Assembly: GCF_009707545.1 (NCBI RefSeq)
Contig: NZ_WLYK01000013.1
Span: forward strand, 1 to 64,000
DNA: 64,000 bases
Origin: Nakamurella alba
GTDB lineage: Bacteria; Actinomycetota; Actinomycetes; Mycobacteriales; Nakamurellaceae
Direction: 5' to 3'
How positions within the stretch are numbered: the stretch's first letter is position 1; each line of letters begins with the position of its first letter. Positions 52,266-62,165 of this stretch are shown in pieces. The position numbers and the translations under genes were made by a program. The notes under the pieces were generated by a model. That model was not told the DNA's origin. It made no database searches and worked only from the letters and a program-made list of their open reading frames with translations.

Positions 52266-53011
52266 CCGCGGCCGGCCCCGTCGACGATCTCGCGGACCTC
52301 GGGATCGGCCAGCGCGGCGCCCAACGGTGGCAGCTCGACCCGACGGGAGGTGTCCCAGGGCCGCTCCCAGCCGCCGATCCGGAGCAGCATGTCGACCAGC
52401 CCGGCGGTGAAGCCCCAGACCACCAGGCCGGCCACCTCGAAGGCCGGGCCGATGTATCCGGACCGGTGCACCACCCGGCCGCGCCGGGACGGATCCGCCA
52501 GATCGGTCACCGGAACCCGTGCCACCACCGCGGTCTCGGCCGGGTCCACGGCCGACACCGCGACCGGATCGGGCCACCAGGCCAGCACCGGGGTGACCAG
52601 CGACGAGGACGGCGGCAGGTAGAGATCGGGCAGTTCGGCGGCGGGCACGACGCCCGCCGGGTCCAGGCCGGTCTCCTCCATGGCCTCGCGCAGGGCGGTG
52701 CCCACGGCGGTCTCCCCCGGCTCGGCCCGGCCGCCGGGGAAGGCAGGCTGGCCGGCATGCGAGCGCAAGGTGGCGGCGCGACCGGTGAGCAGCAGGTCCG
52801 GTCCGTTGTCACCGTCGGCGAAGAGCATCAGCACCGCCGACCGCCGCAGGCCTCGGGTGCCGGGCGGCGGGGCATCCGCGGACAGCCGCGGCTGCAGTTG
52901 GCCGGTCGTCGCCCCGTCGATGGCGTCGACCATCGGCGTGAACCATGCCGGCAGCACACCCGCGCCGGACAGCCGTCGGCCGCGGTCCTGCCACGCGGGC
53001 GCCGCGCTCAC
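52262..53011 (-). CDS. Nudix hydrolase, CoA pyrophosphatase type (Rv3672c-like)
   Basis: 249 residues. The CoA-specific lead [22 protein letters not shown] precedes the Nudix box [24 protein letters not shown]. It should cleave CoA derivatives to phosphopantetheine and an adenosine bisphosphate. Between nth and marP, as in mycobacteria but without the thioredoxin-like gene. The GTG start overlaps the nth stop. Confidence 0.9.
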   Translation of the reverse strand: MSAAPAWQDRGRRLSGAGVLPAWFTPMVDAIDGATTGQLQPRLSADAPPPGTRGLRRSAVLMLFADGDNGPDLLLTGRAATLRSHAGQPAFPGGRAEPGETAVGTALREAMEETGLDPAGVVPAAELPDLYLPPSSSLVTPVLAWWPDPVAVSAVDPAETAVVARVPVTDLADPSRRGRVVHRSGYIGPAFEVAGLVVWGFTAGLVDMLLRIGGWERPWDTSRRVELPPLGAALADPEVREIVDGAGRG

Positions 53012-53751
53012 GCCTCCAGCCCGACCATGGCCAGCAGGTGCGGCCGCTCGGCCCCGGTGATCAGCTTCGCGGCGGCCTCCGGGTCCAGCGGGCCGGCGCC
53101 ACGGGACGGGCAGAGATCGGCCAGGTAGCAGGCGCCGCAGGCGGGCTTCTTCGCATGGCAGACCCGGCGCCCGTGGTAGATCGTGCGGTGCGAGAACATC
53201 GTCCAGTCCTTCGCCGGCAGCATGGCCGCCAGCTGCAGCTCGACCTTGACCGGGTCGGTGTCCTCGGTGAGGCCCCAGCGCCGGACCAACCGGCCGAGGT
53301 GGGTGTCCACCGTGATGCCCGGGGTGCCGAAGGCGTTGCCCAGCACCACGTTCGCCGTCTTGCGCCCGAACCCGGGGAGCGTGATCAGCTCCTCCATGGT
53401 GTGCGGCAGCACGCCGTCGAACCGCTCCACCAGCGCCTGGCCCAGCCCGATGATCGAGGCCGCCTTGTTCCGGAAGAAGCCGGTGCTGCGGACGTACTCC
53501 TCCAGCTCCGCCCGGTCGGCCGCGGCGTAGTCGGCGGCGGTCCGGTACCGGGCGAACAGCGCCGGGGTGACCATGTTGACCCGCACGTCGGTGGACTGGG
53601 CGGACAGGATGGTGGCCACCGCCAGGTCCAGCGGGGTGCCGAAGTCGAGCTCGATCACGGCGCCGGGGAACCCCTCGGCGAGGCGGGCGTTGATCTTCCG
53701 CACCCGGCGCGTGCGGGCCAGCGGGGTGGCGGGGGCGGCGGTCCGGGGCAC
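53008..53751 (-). CDS. nth: endonuclease III
   Basis: 247 residues. Base-excision repair glycosylase/AP lyase for oxidised pyrimidines. The helix-hairpin-helix [13 protein letters not shown] holds the catalytic Lys, VDTHLGRL the catalytic Asp, and [17 protein letters not shown] the 4Fe-4S cluster ligands (C-x6-C-x2-C-x5-C). The start is GTG at 53751. First gene of the nth-Nudix-marP operon. Confidence 0.95.
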   Translation of the reverse strand: MPRTAAPATPLARTRRVRKINARLAEGFPGAVIELDFGTPLDLAVATILSAQSTDVRVNMVTPALFARYRTAADYAAADRAELEEYVRSTGFFRNKAASIIGLGQALVERFDGVLPHTMEELITLPGFGRKTANVVLGNAFGTPGITVDTHLGRLVRRWGLTEDTDPVKVELQLAAMLPAKDWTMFSHRTIYHGRRVCHAKKPACGACYLADLCPSRGAGPLDPEAAAKLITGAERPHLLAMVGLEA

Positions 53752-53828
53752 CCGATCAGGTTGCCACAGCAGCCCGACAGCGCGGGTGCTGTCCAGGGGA
53801 GCCGGTGATGGGCCATGATGGCCGCACC

Positions 53829-54068
53829 ATGACTGCCTTCCTCGTGCTGCTCTTTCCGGTGCTGCTGATGGTGTTCGCGCTGCTCATGTCCAAGGTCGAG
53901 GAGCGGCTCAAGCCCGCCGCGGTCACCGAGGACGAAGTGGAGGAGTTCCTGGAGCAGGCCCGGCCGGACGAGGTCAACACCTTCATCCGGGAGGGCTGGA
54001 CCGGCGCGCTCGCCCGGTTCCGGCTGCGTCGCAAGCCGCGGCCGCGCAGGATCCGCAAGGGCGGCTGA
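53829..54068 (+). CDS. small membrane protein (Rv3675 position)
   Basis: 79 residues. One N-terminal span ([20 protein letters not shown]) then a charged cytoplasmic part with [18 protein letters not shown] and a basic tail [15 protein letters not shown]. It sits between nth and crp like M. tuberculosis Rv3675, though shorter. Function unknown. ATG at 53829 is preferred to one eight codons upstream because it opens directly into the hydrophobic span. Confidence 0.65.
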   Translation: MTAFLVLLFPVLLMVFALLMSKVEERLKPAAVTEDEVEEFLEQARPDEVNTFIREGWTGALARFRLRRKPRPRRIRKGG

Positions 54069-54277
54069 CCCGAGCCCGGGCCAGGGGCGGTCCGGCCCGC
54101 CACCCCGGGTGCCGGGGCGATCACCGCGGTCCCTTCCGGAGCCGCGACACGTGCTCTGACATGGCCGGATCGTGGCTGTTCCGGGACCCGGACTCCCCCG
54201 TTCGGCTCCCGGAGTGCGCTGCGGGCGCCGTCACGTGATGGAATGTGACCCAGCAGACGCTGGCAGTAGGAGGAATG

Positions 54278-54952
54278 GTGGAGGAAACCCTCGCCCGGGC
54301 AGGCATCTTCCAGGGAGTCGACCCCGACTCGGCGCTGGCCCTCGGGTCGCAGCTGGAATCGGTCGACTACCCCAGGGGCAGTGCCATCTTCTCCGTGGGC
54401 GAGCTCGGTGACCGGCTCTACATCATCCTGTCCGGCAAGGTGAAGCTCGGCCGCAACTCCCCGGACGGCCGGGAGAACCTGCTGGCGATCATGGGACCGT
54501 CCGACATGTTCGGCGAGCTGTCCGTCTTCGACCCGGGCCCGCGCACCTCGACGGCCACCGCCGTCACCGACGTCCGGCTGGCCACCATGGACCGCGCCGC
54601 GCTGCGCGAGTGGATCGGCAAGCGCCCGGAGATCGCCGAGCAGCTGCTCCGCGTGCTGGCCCGGCGCCTGCGCCGCACCAACAACAACCTGGCCGACCTG
54701 ATCTTCACCGACGTCCCCGGCCGGGTCGCGAAGGCGCTGCTGCAGCTGGCCCGCCAGTTCGGCCAGCAGGAGGGCGCGCACCTGCGGGTGACCCACGACC
54801 TCACCCAGGAGGAGCTCGCCCAGCTGGTCGGCGCCTCCCGGGAGACCGTGAACAAGGCGCTGGCCGACTTCGGCCACCGCGGCTGGCTCCGCCTCGAGGG
54901 CAAGAGCGTCGTCATCCTGGACGCCGAGCGGCTCTCCCGCCGCGCCCGCTGA
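54278..54952 (+). CDS. crp: CRP/FNR-family global regulator (cAMP receptor protein)
   Basis: 224 residues, the size of M. tuberculosis Crp (Rv3676), and nearly colinear with it. The cyclic-nucleotide fold contains [29 protein letters not shown] and the phosphate-binding [19 protein letters not shown]; the dimer helix reads [27 protein letters not shown]; and the winged helix [22 protein letters not shown]. The start is the GTG at 54278, 4 nt after AGGAGG; the ATG at 54275 is only 1 nt away and a GTG at 54245 would add 11 residues. Confidence 0.93.
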   Translation: MEETLARAGIFQGVDPDSALALGSQLESVDYPRGSAIFSVGELGDRLYIILSGKVKLGRNSPDGRENLLAIMGPSDMFGELSVFDPGPRTSTATAVTDVRLATMDRAALREWIGKRPEIAEQLLRVLARRLRRTNNNLADLIFTDVPGRVAKALLQLARQFGQQEGAHLRVTHDLTQEELAQLVGASRETVNKALADFGHRGWLRLEGKSVVILDAERLSRRAR

Positions 54953-54959
54953 CCCACCG

Positions 54960-56843
54960 GTGGCGCTCCGGGGGGAGGACCACCGCATCGAGCCGGACAC
55001 GGTCCGGCTCGACCTTCCGGGCGGTGCGACCAACAGCGGTGCAGCCGACGGCGCTGACAGCGGTGCAGCCGACGACGGTGACAAGGGTGCAGCCGACGAC
55101 GGTGACAAGGGTGCAGCCGACGGCGTTGACAGGGGTGCGGCCGGCGCCGGGGCGGTCGGTGCCGACGATCCGACGGTGCCCGGATCATCGCGGGTCGGCA
55201 GCGGGACCGCCGCGCCCACCGGGACGGTCCGGGCATCCCTGAGCCGCCGCGACCAGCGGTCACGCCGGCTCCTGCGCACCGGTCTGGTCGCCGCGATGAT
55301 CGCCGGGTTCGTGCTGTCACTGCTGACCCTGATGGCGGTGAACCCGTTCCGGCCGGCCGACGAGAACGCTCACGTCGGCTACGTGCAGAGCCTGGTCGAG
55401 GACGGCCGGTTCCCGGAGGTCGGTGAGCAGGTGCTGCACCGGTTCGACGCCCAACCGCTCAAGGGCGTGCAGCACACCGCGAACCACCCGCCGCTGTTCT
55501 ACCTCCTGCAGGCGCCGATCTGGTGGGTCGGTGACCAACTGGACGACCCGCTGGCCGCGTTCTACGCGGGCCGGGTGTTGTCCGCGCTGGTCGGTGCCCT
55601 GTGCGTGCTGCTGGTCGGGCTGATCGCCTTCGGGCTGACCGGCCGCCGACGACCCGAGGTGGGGATCGGCGCCGCGTTGTACCTCGCCACGTTCGCGCCG
55701 TTCGTCACCGTGTCCGGCTTCTTCCAGAACGACTCGGTCGGCACCGCCACCGCGGCGTTGGCGCTGCTCGGGCTGGTCGGCCTCGCGCTGCGTCCGGACC
55801 GGCCGCGCTGGCCCCTGGTGCTGGTGGTCGCCGGCTGCGTGCTGGCCCCGCTGGCCCGCGCGCAGAACGTCGGCGTGGTCGCGGTCTGCTGCCTGGGCGT
55901 CCTGCTCTTCCCGCTGCTGCGGGCCGAGACCCGCACCCGGGCGGCGGTGCTGCGGTCGGTGCTGACCGTGCTGGTGATCGGCGCCGGCTGCGCGGTCACC
56001 TCCGGCATCTTCTACCTGCGCAACCTGAACCTGTACGGCGATGCCACCGGAGGCGCGGCGGTGACGGCGCTGGTCCGGCTCAAGCCGCGGGGCGAGTCGG
56101 TGTTGGACGACCTGCTCGAGCCCGGCACCTGGTACACGCTCTTCATCAACCAGCCGGTCTGGGTCGGGGTCTGGCAGGGCCCGCGCCCCGGTGGGCGCCT
56201 CTGGGTCAGCATGGCCTGTCTCGGCGTCATCGCCGTCGGCATCCTGAGCTGGCTCGCGCGCGAGTTCGTGATGCGCCGGAGGGCGCAACTCCCGGGGCCG
56301 AGAACGGCCGGCCGGACATTGATGGCTGTGCGCTTCCTCGCTGCCGGTCTCGTCCTGCTGCACGCGGTGGAGGCCGCGATTCACGTGGCCGGCGGCGGAA
56401 ACCTGCACGGGCGCTACATGTTCGGTGCCATCGCGGCGGTGGCCACCGTCGCTGCGGTCGGGCTGCTCGCCCTGCCCCTGGGCCGCCGCGGACCATTTCT
56501 GGCCGTGGTGGTCGCGGTCGACGCGCTGGTGGCGGTGACCTACATCGGGTTCCTCGCAACGTCCCGGACGGCCGTGCTGCCGGGACCGGACGTGGGCTGG
56601 GTCCGGCGGATCCTGGACGGTCTGCGGAACAACGGGGTGCCGTTCGCGGTGCCGCTCTTCTGGATCCTGATGACTGTTCTTGTCGCCGCGATCGGCAGTG
56701 CGCTGCTGGCGATCTGGCGGATCACCGGGATGCGGCACCCGGCCACTCCCGCCGGTGCGACGGGCCCGGCGGACACGCCGACCGTCGCCCAGGACAGCCT
56801 CGGCAGCGCCCGGGCGGCGGTCAGCCCGAGCGCCGGAACCTGA
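54960..56843 (+). CDS. DUF2142/GT-C-like polytopic membrane protein
   Basis: 627 residues. After a low-complexity acidic leader (8-residue repeats GAADDGDK, residues about 27-60), some ten spans follow, beginning GLVAAMIAGFVLSLLTLMAVNPF, with RPADENAHVGYVQSLVEDG and QHTANHPPLFYLLQAP in the first outer loop. That acidic loop followed by NHPPLFY resembles GT-C glycosyltransferases and DUF2142 proteins, which use polyprenyl-linked sugars. It starts GTG 8 bp after crp. Its last 23 bp overlap the convergent methyltransferase gene. Confidence 0.75.
   Translation: MALRGEDHRIEPDTVRLDLPGGATNSGAADGADSGAADDGDKGAADDGDKGAADGVDRGAAGAGAVGADDPTVPGSSRVGSGTAAPTGTVRASLSRRDQRSRRLLRTGLVAAMIAGFVLSLLTLMAVNPFRPADENAHVGYVQSLVEDGRFPEVGEQVLHRFDAQPLKGVQHTANHPPLFYLLQAPIWWVGDQLDDPLAAFYAGRVLSALVGALCVLLVGLIAFGLTGRRRPEVGIGAALYLATFAPFVTVSGFFQNDSVGTATAALALLGLVGLALRPDRPRWPLVLVVAGCVLAPLARAQNVGVVAVCCLGVLLFPLLRAETRTRAAVLRSVLTVLVIGAGCAVTSGIFYLRNLNLYGDATGGAAVTALVRLKPRGESVLDDLLEPGTWYTLFINQPVWVGVWQGPRPGGRLWVSMACLGVIAVGILSWLAREFVMRRRAQLPGPRTAGRTLMAVRFLAAGLVLLHAVEAAIHVAGGGNLHGRYMFGAIAAVATVAAVGLLALPLGRRGPFLAVVVAVDALVAVTYIGFLATSRTAVLPGPDVGWVRRILDGLRNNGVPFAVPLFWILMTVLVAAIGSALLAIWRITGMRHPATPAGATGPADTPTVAQDSLGSARAAVSPSAGT
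55038..55141 (+). repeat. 24-bp in-frame tandem repeat
   Basis: Units starting GGTGCAGCCGAC at 55038, 55062, 55086 and 55110, with a decayed one at 55134, encode an 8-residue Gly-Ala-Ala-Asp motif in the leader of the DUF2142-like protein. Copies two and three are almost identical, so recent slippage is likely. Confidence 0.85.
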
Positions 56844-57687
56844 TCGCGGTCACCGCGGCGGTCGCGGAGACCGGGTCGGGCAGTGCGGCGACACGCTCGG
56901 CGATCTCCGCCGGCGACAGGTGCCGGGCGGCCGGCCCCATCCGCACCAGCGCGGACGATGCGGCCGGGTCGAGCGCGAGCGGGAACCGCACCGGTACCCG
57001 CTCCACCTCCACCAGGGCGCCGGGAACGGCCGCCGCCAGTCGGTCCACCTTGCCCTCGTCCACCTCGAGCAGCCCCAGCGGACCGCGCAGCTCCGCAAGG
57101 TGGGCCGGGTCCGGCAGCACGGCGATCAGCGAGCCGCCGGGAGCCAGCACCCGGGCGATCTCGGCCGGCACCCGGGGCGCGAACACGCTGGTGACCACGT
57201 CCACCGAGGCGTCCCGGACCGGCAACGGCGCCCAGGCATCCGCCACCACGCTGCACACCCGCGGATCCGCGGCCGCCCGCTTCGCGGCGGGCTTGGAGGC
57301 GTCCAGGGCGATCCCCACGGCACCCGGGACCGCGTCGAGCGCGGCCGAGAGATAGTGCCCGGTACCGGATCCGATCTCCAGGATCAGCCCGGGACCGGAC
57401 AGGTGCCAGGCCAGTGCGCCGGACACCAGGTCGGCCAGCACCCCGGCGATCGGCGCGTAGCCGCCGGCGGCGAGGAAGTCGACGCGGGCCTGCACCATGT
57501 CGACCGAGTCACCGGTGTCGGTACGCGACCGCGGACCCAGCAGGCTGACGTACCCCTGCCGGGCGAGGTCGAACCGGTGGCCCTGCGGACAGCCGAGCGC
57601 ACCGGCGTTCTCGACCTCGGCGAGCGGTTCGCCGCAGTGCGGACAGGCCAGTGCCGCGAGCGCCCGCGGCGGGATGGTGCCGGTCAC
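56821..57687 (-). CDS. RlmA-type 23S rRNA guanine-N1 methyltransferase family
   Basis: 288 residues. The N-terminal zinc finger is CPHCGEPL with C..GHRFD (about 15-43), then RQGYVSLLGPRSRTDTGDSVDMVQAR, which is characteristic of RlmA/TlrB. The SAM-binding motif is ILEIGSGTGHYLSAALD, and VDVVTSVFAPRVPAEIARVLAPGGSL follows. These enzymes methylate G745 or G748 of 23S rRNA, and some give macrolide resistance; the sequence does not say which. The GTG start overlaps the MBL stop (GTGA). Confidence 0.85.
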   Translation of the reverse strand: MTGTIPPRALAALACPHCGEPLAEVENAGALGCPQGHRFDLARQGYVSLLGPRSRTDTGDSVDMVQARVDFLAAGGYAPIAGVLADLVSGALAWHLSGPGLILEIGSGTGHYLSAALDAVPGAVGIALDASKPAAKRAAADPRVCSVVADAWAPLPVRDASVDVVTSVFAPRVPAEIARVLAPGGSLIAVLPDPAHLAELRGPLGLLEVDEGKVDRLAAAVPGALVEVERVPVRFPLALDPAASSALVRMGPAARHLSPAEIAERVAALPDPVSATAAVTAIRFRRSG

Positions 57688-58484
57688 CGGCGTGCCGCCA
57701 GGAAGTCCAGCTGCGCCCGCACCGACATCTCGGCAGCTCCGCGCACCGACGGGTCGATGTCGGTGTAGACGTGATCGGTCACCTCGGCCACCCCGGCATC
57801 CGGGCCGAGAACGGCCAGCGCGGCACGGATCTGGTCCAGCCGCTGCTCCCGGTGCGCCCGGTAGGCGGCCGCTGCCTCGACCATGTCGGGCAGATCCGGG
57901 CCGTGGGCCGGCAGCACGCGCACCCGGCCGACGGCGGCGAGCCGGTCCAGCGAGTCGAGGTAGTCGCCGAGGTCGCCGTCCGGCGGGGCGAGCACGGTGG
58001 TGCCCCGGCCCAGGATGGTGTCGCCGGTCAACACCGCCTCGACATCGCCGGCTGCATCGACGATCTCGAAGCTCACCGAGTCGGACGTGTGACCCGGGGT
58101 GGCGAGCACCCGCACCGACCGGCCACCGAGATCGACGGTCTCGCCGTCGGTCAGCGGATCGCCGCCGTGGCAGTGCTCCGGATCGACGGCGCGCACCGGG
58201 GCACCGGTACGGGCACGCAGTCCCGGGGATCCGGCGGTGTGGTCGACGTGCCGGTGGGTGATCAGCACCAGCGCGGGCCCGGCCGCCGCCAGGGTATCCA
58301 GGTGCGCGGCGTCGTCCGGCCCGGGATCGACGACCACGGAGCGCTTCTCGCCCCGGATCAGGTAGGAGTTGGTGCCGTCCAACGTCATCGGGCCGGGGTT
58401 GTCGGCCAGCAGGACCTGCACACCGTGGCCGACCGTCCGCCAGACCCCGGTCGCCGGGTGCTGCGGCTGCGGCGCTGCGGTCAT
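57684..58484 (-). CDS. metallo-beta-lactamase fold hydrolase (Rv3677c-like)
   Basis: 266 residues. The zinc motif is [10 protein letters not shown] (HxHxDH, about 75-84), with later ligands in [16 protein letters not shown] and LPAHGP. A C-terminal helical region ([16 protein letters not shown]) matches the LACTB2-like group, some of which are endoribonucleases. It is in an operon with the Nudix gene upstream (ATGA overlap) and the methyltransferase downstream. Confidence 0.88.
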   Translation of the reverse strand: MTAAPQPQHPATGVWRTVGHGVQVLLADNPGPMTLDGTNSYLIRGEKRSVVVDPGPDDAAHLDTLAAAGPALVLITHRHVDHTAGSPGLRARTGAPVRAVDPEHCHGGDPLTDGETVDLGGRSVRVLATPGHTSDSVSFEIVDAAGDVEAVLTGDTILGRGTTVLAPPDGDLGDYLDSLDRLAAVGRVRVLPAHGPDLPDMVEAAAAYRAHREQRLDQIRAALAVLGPDAGVAEVTDHVYTDIDPSVRGAAEMSVRAQLDFLAARR

Positions 58485-59269
58485 GCCGGGTTCCCCCGCG
58501 GATGGTCGGCGGTGAACTCCACCTCGCCGACGCGCACCCGCAGCGGTTCGCCGCGACCCGAGAGCATCTGAGGCTGCACGGGTTCCATATCGGCCTCGAA
58601 CTCCAGCGCCTCGGCGACGGTGGCGAACCGACCGACCTGCAGCAGGTTGCTCGCGGTCGGCGGCATGATCTGCAGCAGCCCCTGCTCGCCCTGGCGGAGC
58701 AGGTCGTCCGGAGTCGCCCACATGCCGGTGTCCGCCTCGGTGGTGCCGAGCGCCACCTCCTGCCCCTCGGGCAGACCGGCGACGAAGAAGAAGGTGTCGA
58801 ACCGGCGGGGCGGGCCGGGCGGGGTGATCCACCGGGACCACGGCCGCAGCCCCCGCAGATCGGTGCGCAGGCCGAGATCCGCCAGCGCCTCGGCGATCCC
58901 GGCCCGGTGCGCGGTGACCTCCGCCCGCCAGTGCTCGCGGCGGTCGAGCCCGGGGAGCGTGCCGCGCTCCGGGGTGGCCAGCAGGACGCCGACCTCCTCG
59001 AAGAGTTCGCGGACGGCGGCGGTGACGATCTGGTCGGCACCTTCGATGCCGATGGCGGCGTGCAGCTCGGCGACCACGTCCTGCTGGCCCGGTGCCGGTT
59101 CCGGGAGGGTGGCGTCGGACGGGTCGACGCCGCCGCCCGGGAAGGCGGTGGCCCCGGCCGCGAAGGCCAGGGCCGCCACCCGCACCAGGACGAAGACCTC
59201 GATCCCCTCCGGGGAGTCGCGCAGCAGCAGCACCGTCGCCGCCGGACGCACTTCGGGAGAGTCGGTCAT
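58481..59269 (-). CDS. Nudix hydrolase (NUDT7/19-like)
   Basis: 262 residues. The Nudix elements are split: [11 protein letters not shown] near residue 45, then about 35 residues before [17 protein letters not shown]. That insertion inside the box is typical of the NUDT7/NUDT19 group and not a defect. Substrates are likely CoA esters or similar nucleotides. First gene of the leftward Nudix-MBL-methyltransferase operon, divergent from the second MBL gene. Confidence 0.85.
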   Translation of the reverse strand: MTDSPEVRPAATVLLLRDSPEGIEVFVLVRVAALAFAAGATAFPGGGVDPSDATLPEPAPGQQDVVAELHAAIGIEGADQIVTAAVRELFEEVGVLLATPERGTLPGLDRREHWRAEVTAHRAGIAEALADLGLRTDLRGLRPWSRWITPPGPPRRFDTFFFVAGLPEGQEVALGTTEADTGMWATPDDLLRQGEQGLLQIMPPTASNLLQVGRFATVAEALEFEADMEPVQPQMLSGRGEPLRVRVGEVEFTADHPRGNPA

Positions 59270-59300
59270 CGGGTCACCGTAGCCGCGTACCGTGGTGATC

Positions 59301-60110
59301 ATGGCGGGGAGGTCGGCGGACCGGCTGGTGCAGGCCGGGTGGACGTTCGTCCACGACGGCATCGCCGTGCGCACGTCCCGCCGCGAGCACACCACCAGCA
59401 CGCTGATCCTGGCCGACCCGGCCGCCGCCGAGGGCTCGGAGGTGGTGCTGGTCGACCCGGCGTGGGACCCCGACGAGCTGGACGAGATCGCCGCGTCGCT
59501 GGACGGGCTGCGCATCGCCGCCGGCTTCGCCACCCATGCACACCACGACCACCTGCTCTGGCACCCCGACCTGGGCCGGGCGCCACGCTGGTCGTCCCCG
59601 ATGACCGCGGCGCTGGCCCGGCTGCACCGGGACGAGCTGCTGGAGCAGTTGGGCCGGGACTGGCCGCGCCCGCTGACCGCGCTGTTCGGCCGGGTCGAGG
59701 GGCTGCCCGCAGGCACCGTCCCGTGGCAGGGACCGACGATCCAGCTGATCACCCACGACGCCCACGAGAGCGGTCACACCGCGCTCTGGGTGCCGGAACG
59801 GCGGGTGCTCGTTGCCGGCGACATGCTCAGCGACGTGGAACTGCCGCTGGTGCAGAACGGTTCGCTCGACGCCTACGCCGTGGGCCTGGCCACCCTCCGC
59901 CCCTACGCATCGGCGGCCCGGGTCGTCGTGCCCGGTCACGGACGACCCGGCGACGACGGCGCCGAGCGCTGGCGGGCAGACCACCGGTACGTCGACCGGC
60001 TGATGGCCGGCCTGGACCCGGAGGATCCCCGGCGCGCCAACCACGGGATGGAGCAGGCGCACGCACTCTCGCTGGAGCTGGCCCGGTCGAATCTCGCCGC
60101 GCCCGGCTGA
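59301..60110 (+). CDS. metallo-beta-lactamase fold protein
   Basis: 269 residues. The zinc motif is [12 protein letters not shown] (about 73-84), with [17 protein letters not shown] and VPGHGRPG supplying other ligands. It is distinct from the 57.7-kb MBL in its early regions and lacks the LACTB2 tail. Substrate unknown. ATG at 59301 is chosen over a GTG three codons upstream. Confidence 0.8.
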   Translation: MAGRSADRLVQAGWTFVHDGIAVRTSRREHTTSTLILADPAAAEGSEVVLVDPAWDPDELDEIAASLDGLRIAAGFATHAHHDHLLWHPDLGRAPRWSSPMTAALARLHRDELLEQLGRDWPRPLTALFGRVEGLPAGTVPWQGPTIQLITHDAHESGHTALWVPERRVLVAGDMLSDVELPLVQNGSLDAYAVGLATLRPYASAARVVVPGHGRPGDDGAERWRADHRYVDRLMAGLDPEDPRRANHGMEQAHALSLELARSNLAAPG

Positions 60111-60160
60111 TCGTGGCGGGACCACCGATGCCGCACTGTGCCCGCCGACCACCGGACGCA

Positions 60161-60195
60161 GAACGGGCCGGCCGGAAGTTCCGGTCGGCCCGTTC
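60161..60195. terminator. bidirectional terminator between the MBL and RidA genes
   Basis: GAACGGGCCG (60161-60170) pairs with CGGCCCGTTC (60186-60195), with an inner CCGGAA/TTCCGG extension. Convergent genes end on both sides. Confidence 0.7.
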
Positions 60196-60219
60196 CCGCA
60201 CAGGTGGGTGGAGCTGCGA

Positions 60220-60675
60220 TCAGTGCAGCTCGACGATGGCCTCGACCTCGACCGGGGTGCCGAGCGGCAGCTCGGCGACACCGACCGCGGAGCGGGCGTG
60301 CCGGCCGGCCTCGCCGAACACCTCGACCAGCAGGTCGGAGGCCCCGTTGACCACACCGGGCTGCCCGGTGAAACCGTCGGCGGAGGCGACGAACCCGACC
60401 AGCTTGACCACCCGCGCGACGGCATCCAGGCCGACCGCGTCGTGGATCGCGGCCAGGATGTTGATCGCGCAGAGCCGCGCGTAGCCGCGGGCGTCCTCCG
60501 CGGTGATCTCGGCGCCGACCTTGCCGGTCGCGGGCAGCACGCCGTCCACGAACGGCAGCTGGCCCGAGGTCAGCAGCAGGTTGCCGGTGCGTGCGGTCGG
60601 CACGTAGGAACCGGCGGCCGCCGGAACGGCCGGCAGCGTGATGCCGAGTTCGGCGAGCTTGTCGAGGGCGCTCAT
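60220..60675 (-). CDS. RidA-family enamine/imine deaminase (Rv3678c-like)
   Basis: 151 residues, slightly long for RidA. It shows [40 protein letters not shown] and the late [23 protein letters not shown], the conserved active-site strand with the Arg and Glu. It hydrolyses reactive enamines from PLP enzymes or protects against them. ATG at 60675 overlaps the DUF4177 stop (TGATG). Confidence 0.88.
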   Translation of the reverse strand: MSALDKLAELGITLPAVPAAAGSYVPTARTGNLLLTSGQLPFVDGVLPATGKVGAEITAEDARGYARLCAINILAAIHDAVGLDAVARVVKLVGFVASADGFTGQPGVVNGASDLLVEVFGEAGRHARSAVGVAELPLGTPVEVEAIVELH

Positions 60676-60845
60676 CACTTCTCCCGCTTCAGGTAGGCCA
60701 CCAGCTGCTCCGGATTCGGACCGGGGACGACCTGCACGAGCTCCCAGCCGTCCTCCCCCCAGGAGTCGAGGATCTGCTTGGTGACATGGCTCAGCAGCGG
60801 GACGGTGGCGTACTCGAAGGCACGCCGTGGAGCAGGTTCGGTCAT
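60675..60845 (-). CDS. DUF4177 small protein (Rv3678A-like)
   Basis: 56 residues. [31 protein letters not shown] is the DUF4177 pattern with the conserved WGEDGWELV. Function unknown. Paired upstream of RidA as in mycobacteria. Confidence 0.85.
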   Translation of the reverse strand: MTEPAPRRAFEYATVPLLSHVTKQILDSWGEDGWELVQVVPGPNPEQLVAYLKREK

Positions 60846-60891
60846 GGCCACCAGCCTAGGGGCGCGCGGGCATCCCGCTACCCTTGGCCCC

Positions 60892-61140
60892 ATGGAGTGG
60901 TGGCGCTGGGCCGCAGCCGGCGTGGAGCTGCTGCTGCTGGTGGTCCTGGTGCTGCTGCGGTTCGACTCACTCCGGGACCGTCCGGGCTGGTCGATGGCCC
61001 GGGCCGCCCGCCGGGCGTCGATCTGGGCGGTGCTGATCCCGATCGGGGTGGCCGCGGTGTTGCTGGTCCCGGGATGGGCGGTGCTGGTGCTGCTCGCGGT
61101 GCCGGCACTGGTCATCGGCACGATGGCGATGGCGAGCTGA
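60892..61140 (+). CDS. small two-span membrane protein
   Basis: 82 residues. Spans at GVELLLLVVLVLLRF and WAVLIPIGVAAVLLVPGWAVLVLLAVPALVIG, with a basic loop (RARRAS region) between them. It begins 2 bp from the ArsA-like gene and is probably co-translated with it. Unrecognised; it could be a membrane partner of the ATPase pair. Confidence 0.6.
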   Translation: MEWWRWAAAGVELLLLVVLVLLRFDSLRDRPGWSMARAARRASIWAVLIPIGVAAVLLVPGWAVLVLLAVPALVIGTMAMAS

Positions 61141-61142
61141 CC

Positions 61143-62165
61143 GTGTCCGAGAACAACGCAGCGCCCGTGGCCGGCCCGGTCTGGCCGGCGGCCGCCCGTC
61201 GAGCCCGGCTGCACGTGGTGAGCGGCAAGGGCGGCACCGGGAAGACCACGGTCGCCGCCGCGCTCGCCCTCGCCCTCGCCGCGGACGGCCGCCGGGTGCT
61301 GCTGGTGGAGGTCGAGGAGCGGCAGGCGATCGCCCGGCTGTTCGACGTGCCGCCGCTGCCGTACGAGGAGCGCAAGATCGCGGTGGCCTCCGGCGGCGGG
61401 GAGGTCCGGGCGCTGGCCATCGACGTCGAGGCCGCTCTGCTGGAGTACTTCGAGCTCTTCTACAACCTCGGGTTCGCCGGTCGCACCCTCAAACGGATGG
61501 GCGCGGTGGAGTTCGCGACCACCCTCGCCCCCGGCCTTCGCGACGTGCTGCTCACCGGCAAGGCGAAGGAGACGGTGACGCGCAAGGGCACCGACAACCG
61601 GCCGGTGTACGACGCGGTGGTGATGGACGCGCCACCGACCGGCCGCATCGTCACCTTCCTCAACGTCACCGTGGCGATGGCGGATCTGGCCCGCCGCGGG
61701 CCGATCCGGAACCAGGCCGACGGGGTGGTCCGGCTGCTGCACTCGCCGGACACGATGGTGCACCTGGTGACCCTGCTCGAGGACATGCCGGTCACCGAGA
61801 CCGTCGAAGCCGTCGCCGATCTCGCCGCTGCGGGACTGTCGGTCGGCACGGTGGTGGTCAACCGTGCGACCGACACCCGACTGCCGGCCGCCTCGGTGCT
61901 GCCGGCCGCCGAGGGACGGCTGGACATCGGTCGGATGGCGTCCGGGCTGGCCCGGGCCGGGGTGGACCCGGAGCCGGAGTTGCTCGCCGCCCTCGAGCAG
62001 GAGACCCGGGACCACGCCATCCGGGTGCTCGCCGAGCAGGAGTGCCGGGACCTGCTGATCGGGACCGGGCTGCCGCTGGTGACCCTGCCGGAACTGGTCG
62101 ACGGCGCGGATCTCGGTGGCGTGTACGAACTCTCGGAGCGCCTCGCGGCGCAAGGCGTGCGGTGA
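61143..62165 (+). CDS. ArsA/GET3-like ATPase (Rv3679-like)
   Basis: 340 residues, the same length as M. tuberculosis Rv3679. The deviant Walker A is VVSGKGGTGKTTVAAALALAL (about 23-43); switch I contains LVEVEERQA; a DAPPTGR motif (about 160) is the ArsA-type DTAPTGH equivalent. There is no Cys triad for arsenite, so an arsenic role is unlikely. Mycobacterial Rv3679 and Rv3680 form a complex reported to help resist oxidative or metabolic stress. The GTG start is at 61143, and its stop overlaps the second ATPase (GTGA). Confidence 0.9.
   Translation: MSENNAAPVAGPVWPAAARRARLHVVSGKGGTGKTTVAAALALALAADGRRVLLVEVEERQAIARLFDVPPLPYEERKIAVASGGGEVRALAIDVEAALLEYFELFYNLGFAGRTLKRMGAVEFATTLAPGLRDVLLTGKAKETVTRKGTDNRPVYDAVVMDAPPTGRIVTFLNVTVAMADLARRGPIRNQADGVVRLLHSPDTMVHLVTLLEDMPVTETVEAVADLAAAGLSVGTVVVNRATDTRLPAASVLPAAEGRLDIGRMASGLARAGVDPEPELLAALEQETRDHAIRVLAEQECRDLLIGTGLPLVTLPELVDGADLGGVYELSERLAAQGVR

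Noticed and set aside
56821..59040. 739-codon leftward gene
   Set aside because: Only its last 288 codons are a methyltransferase; the rest is out of frame with the MBL and Nudix genes, which have clear motifs and GTGA/ATGA junctions.
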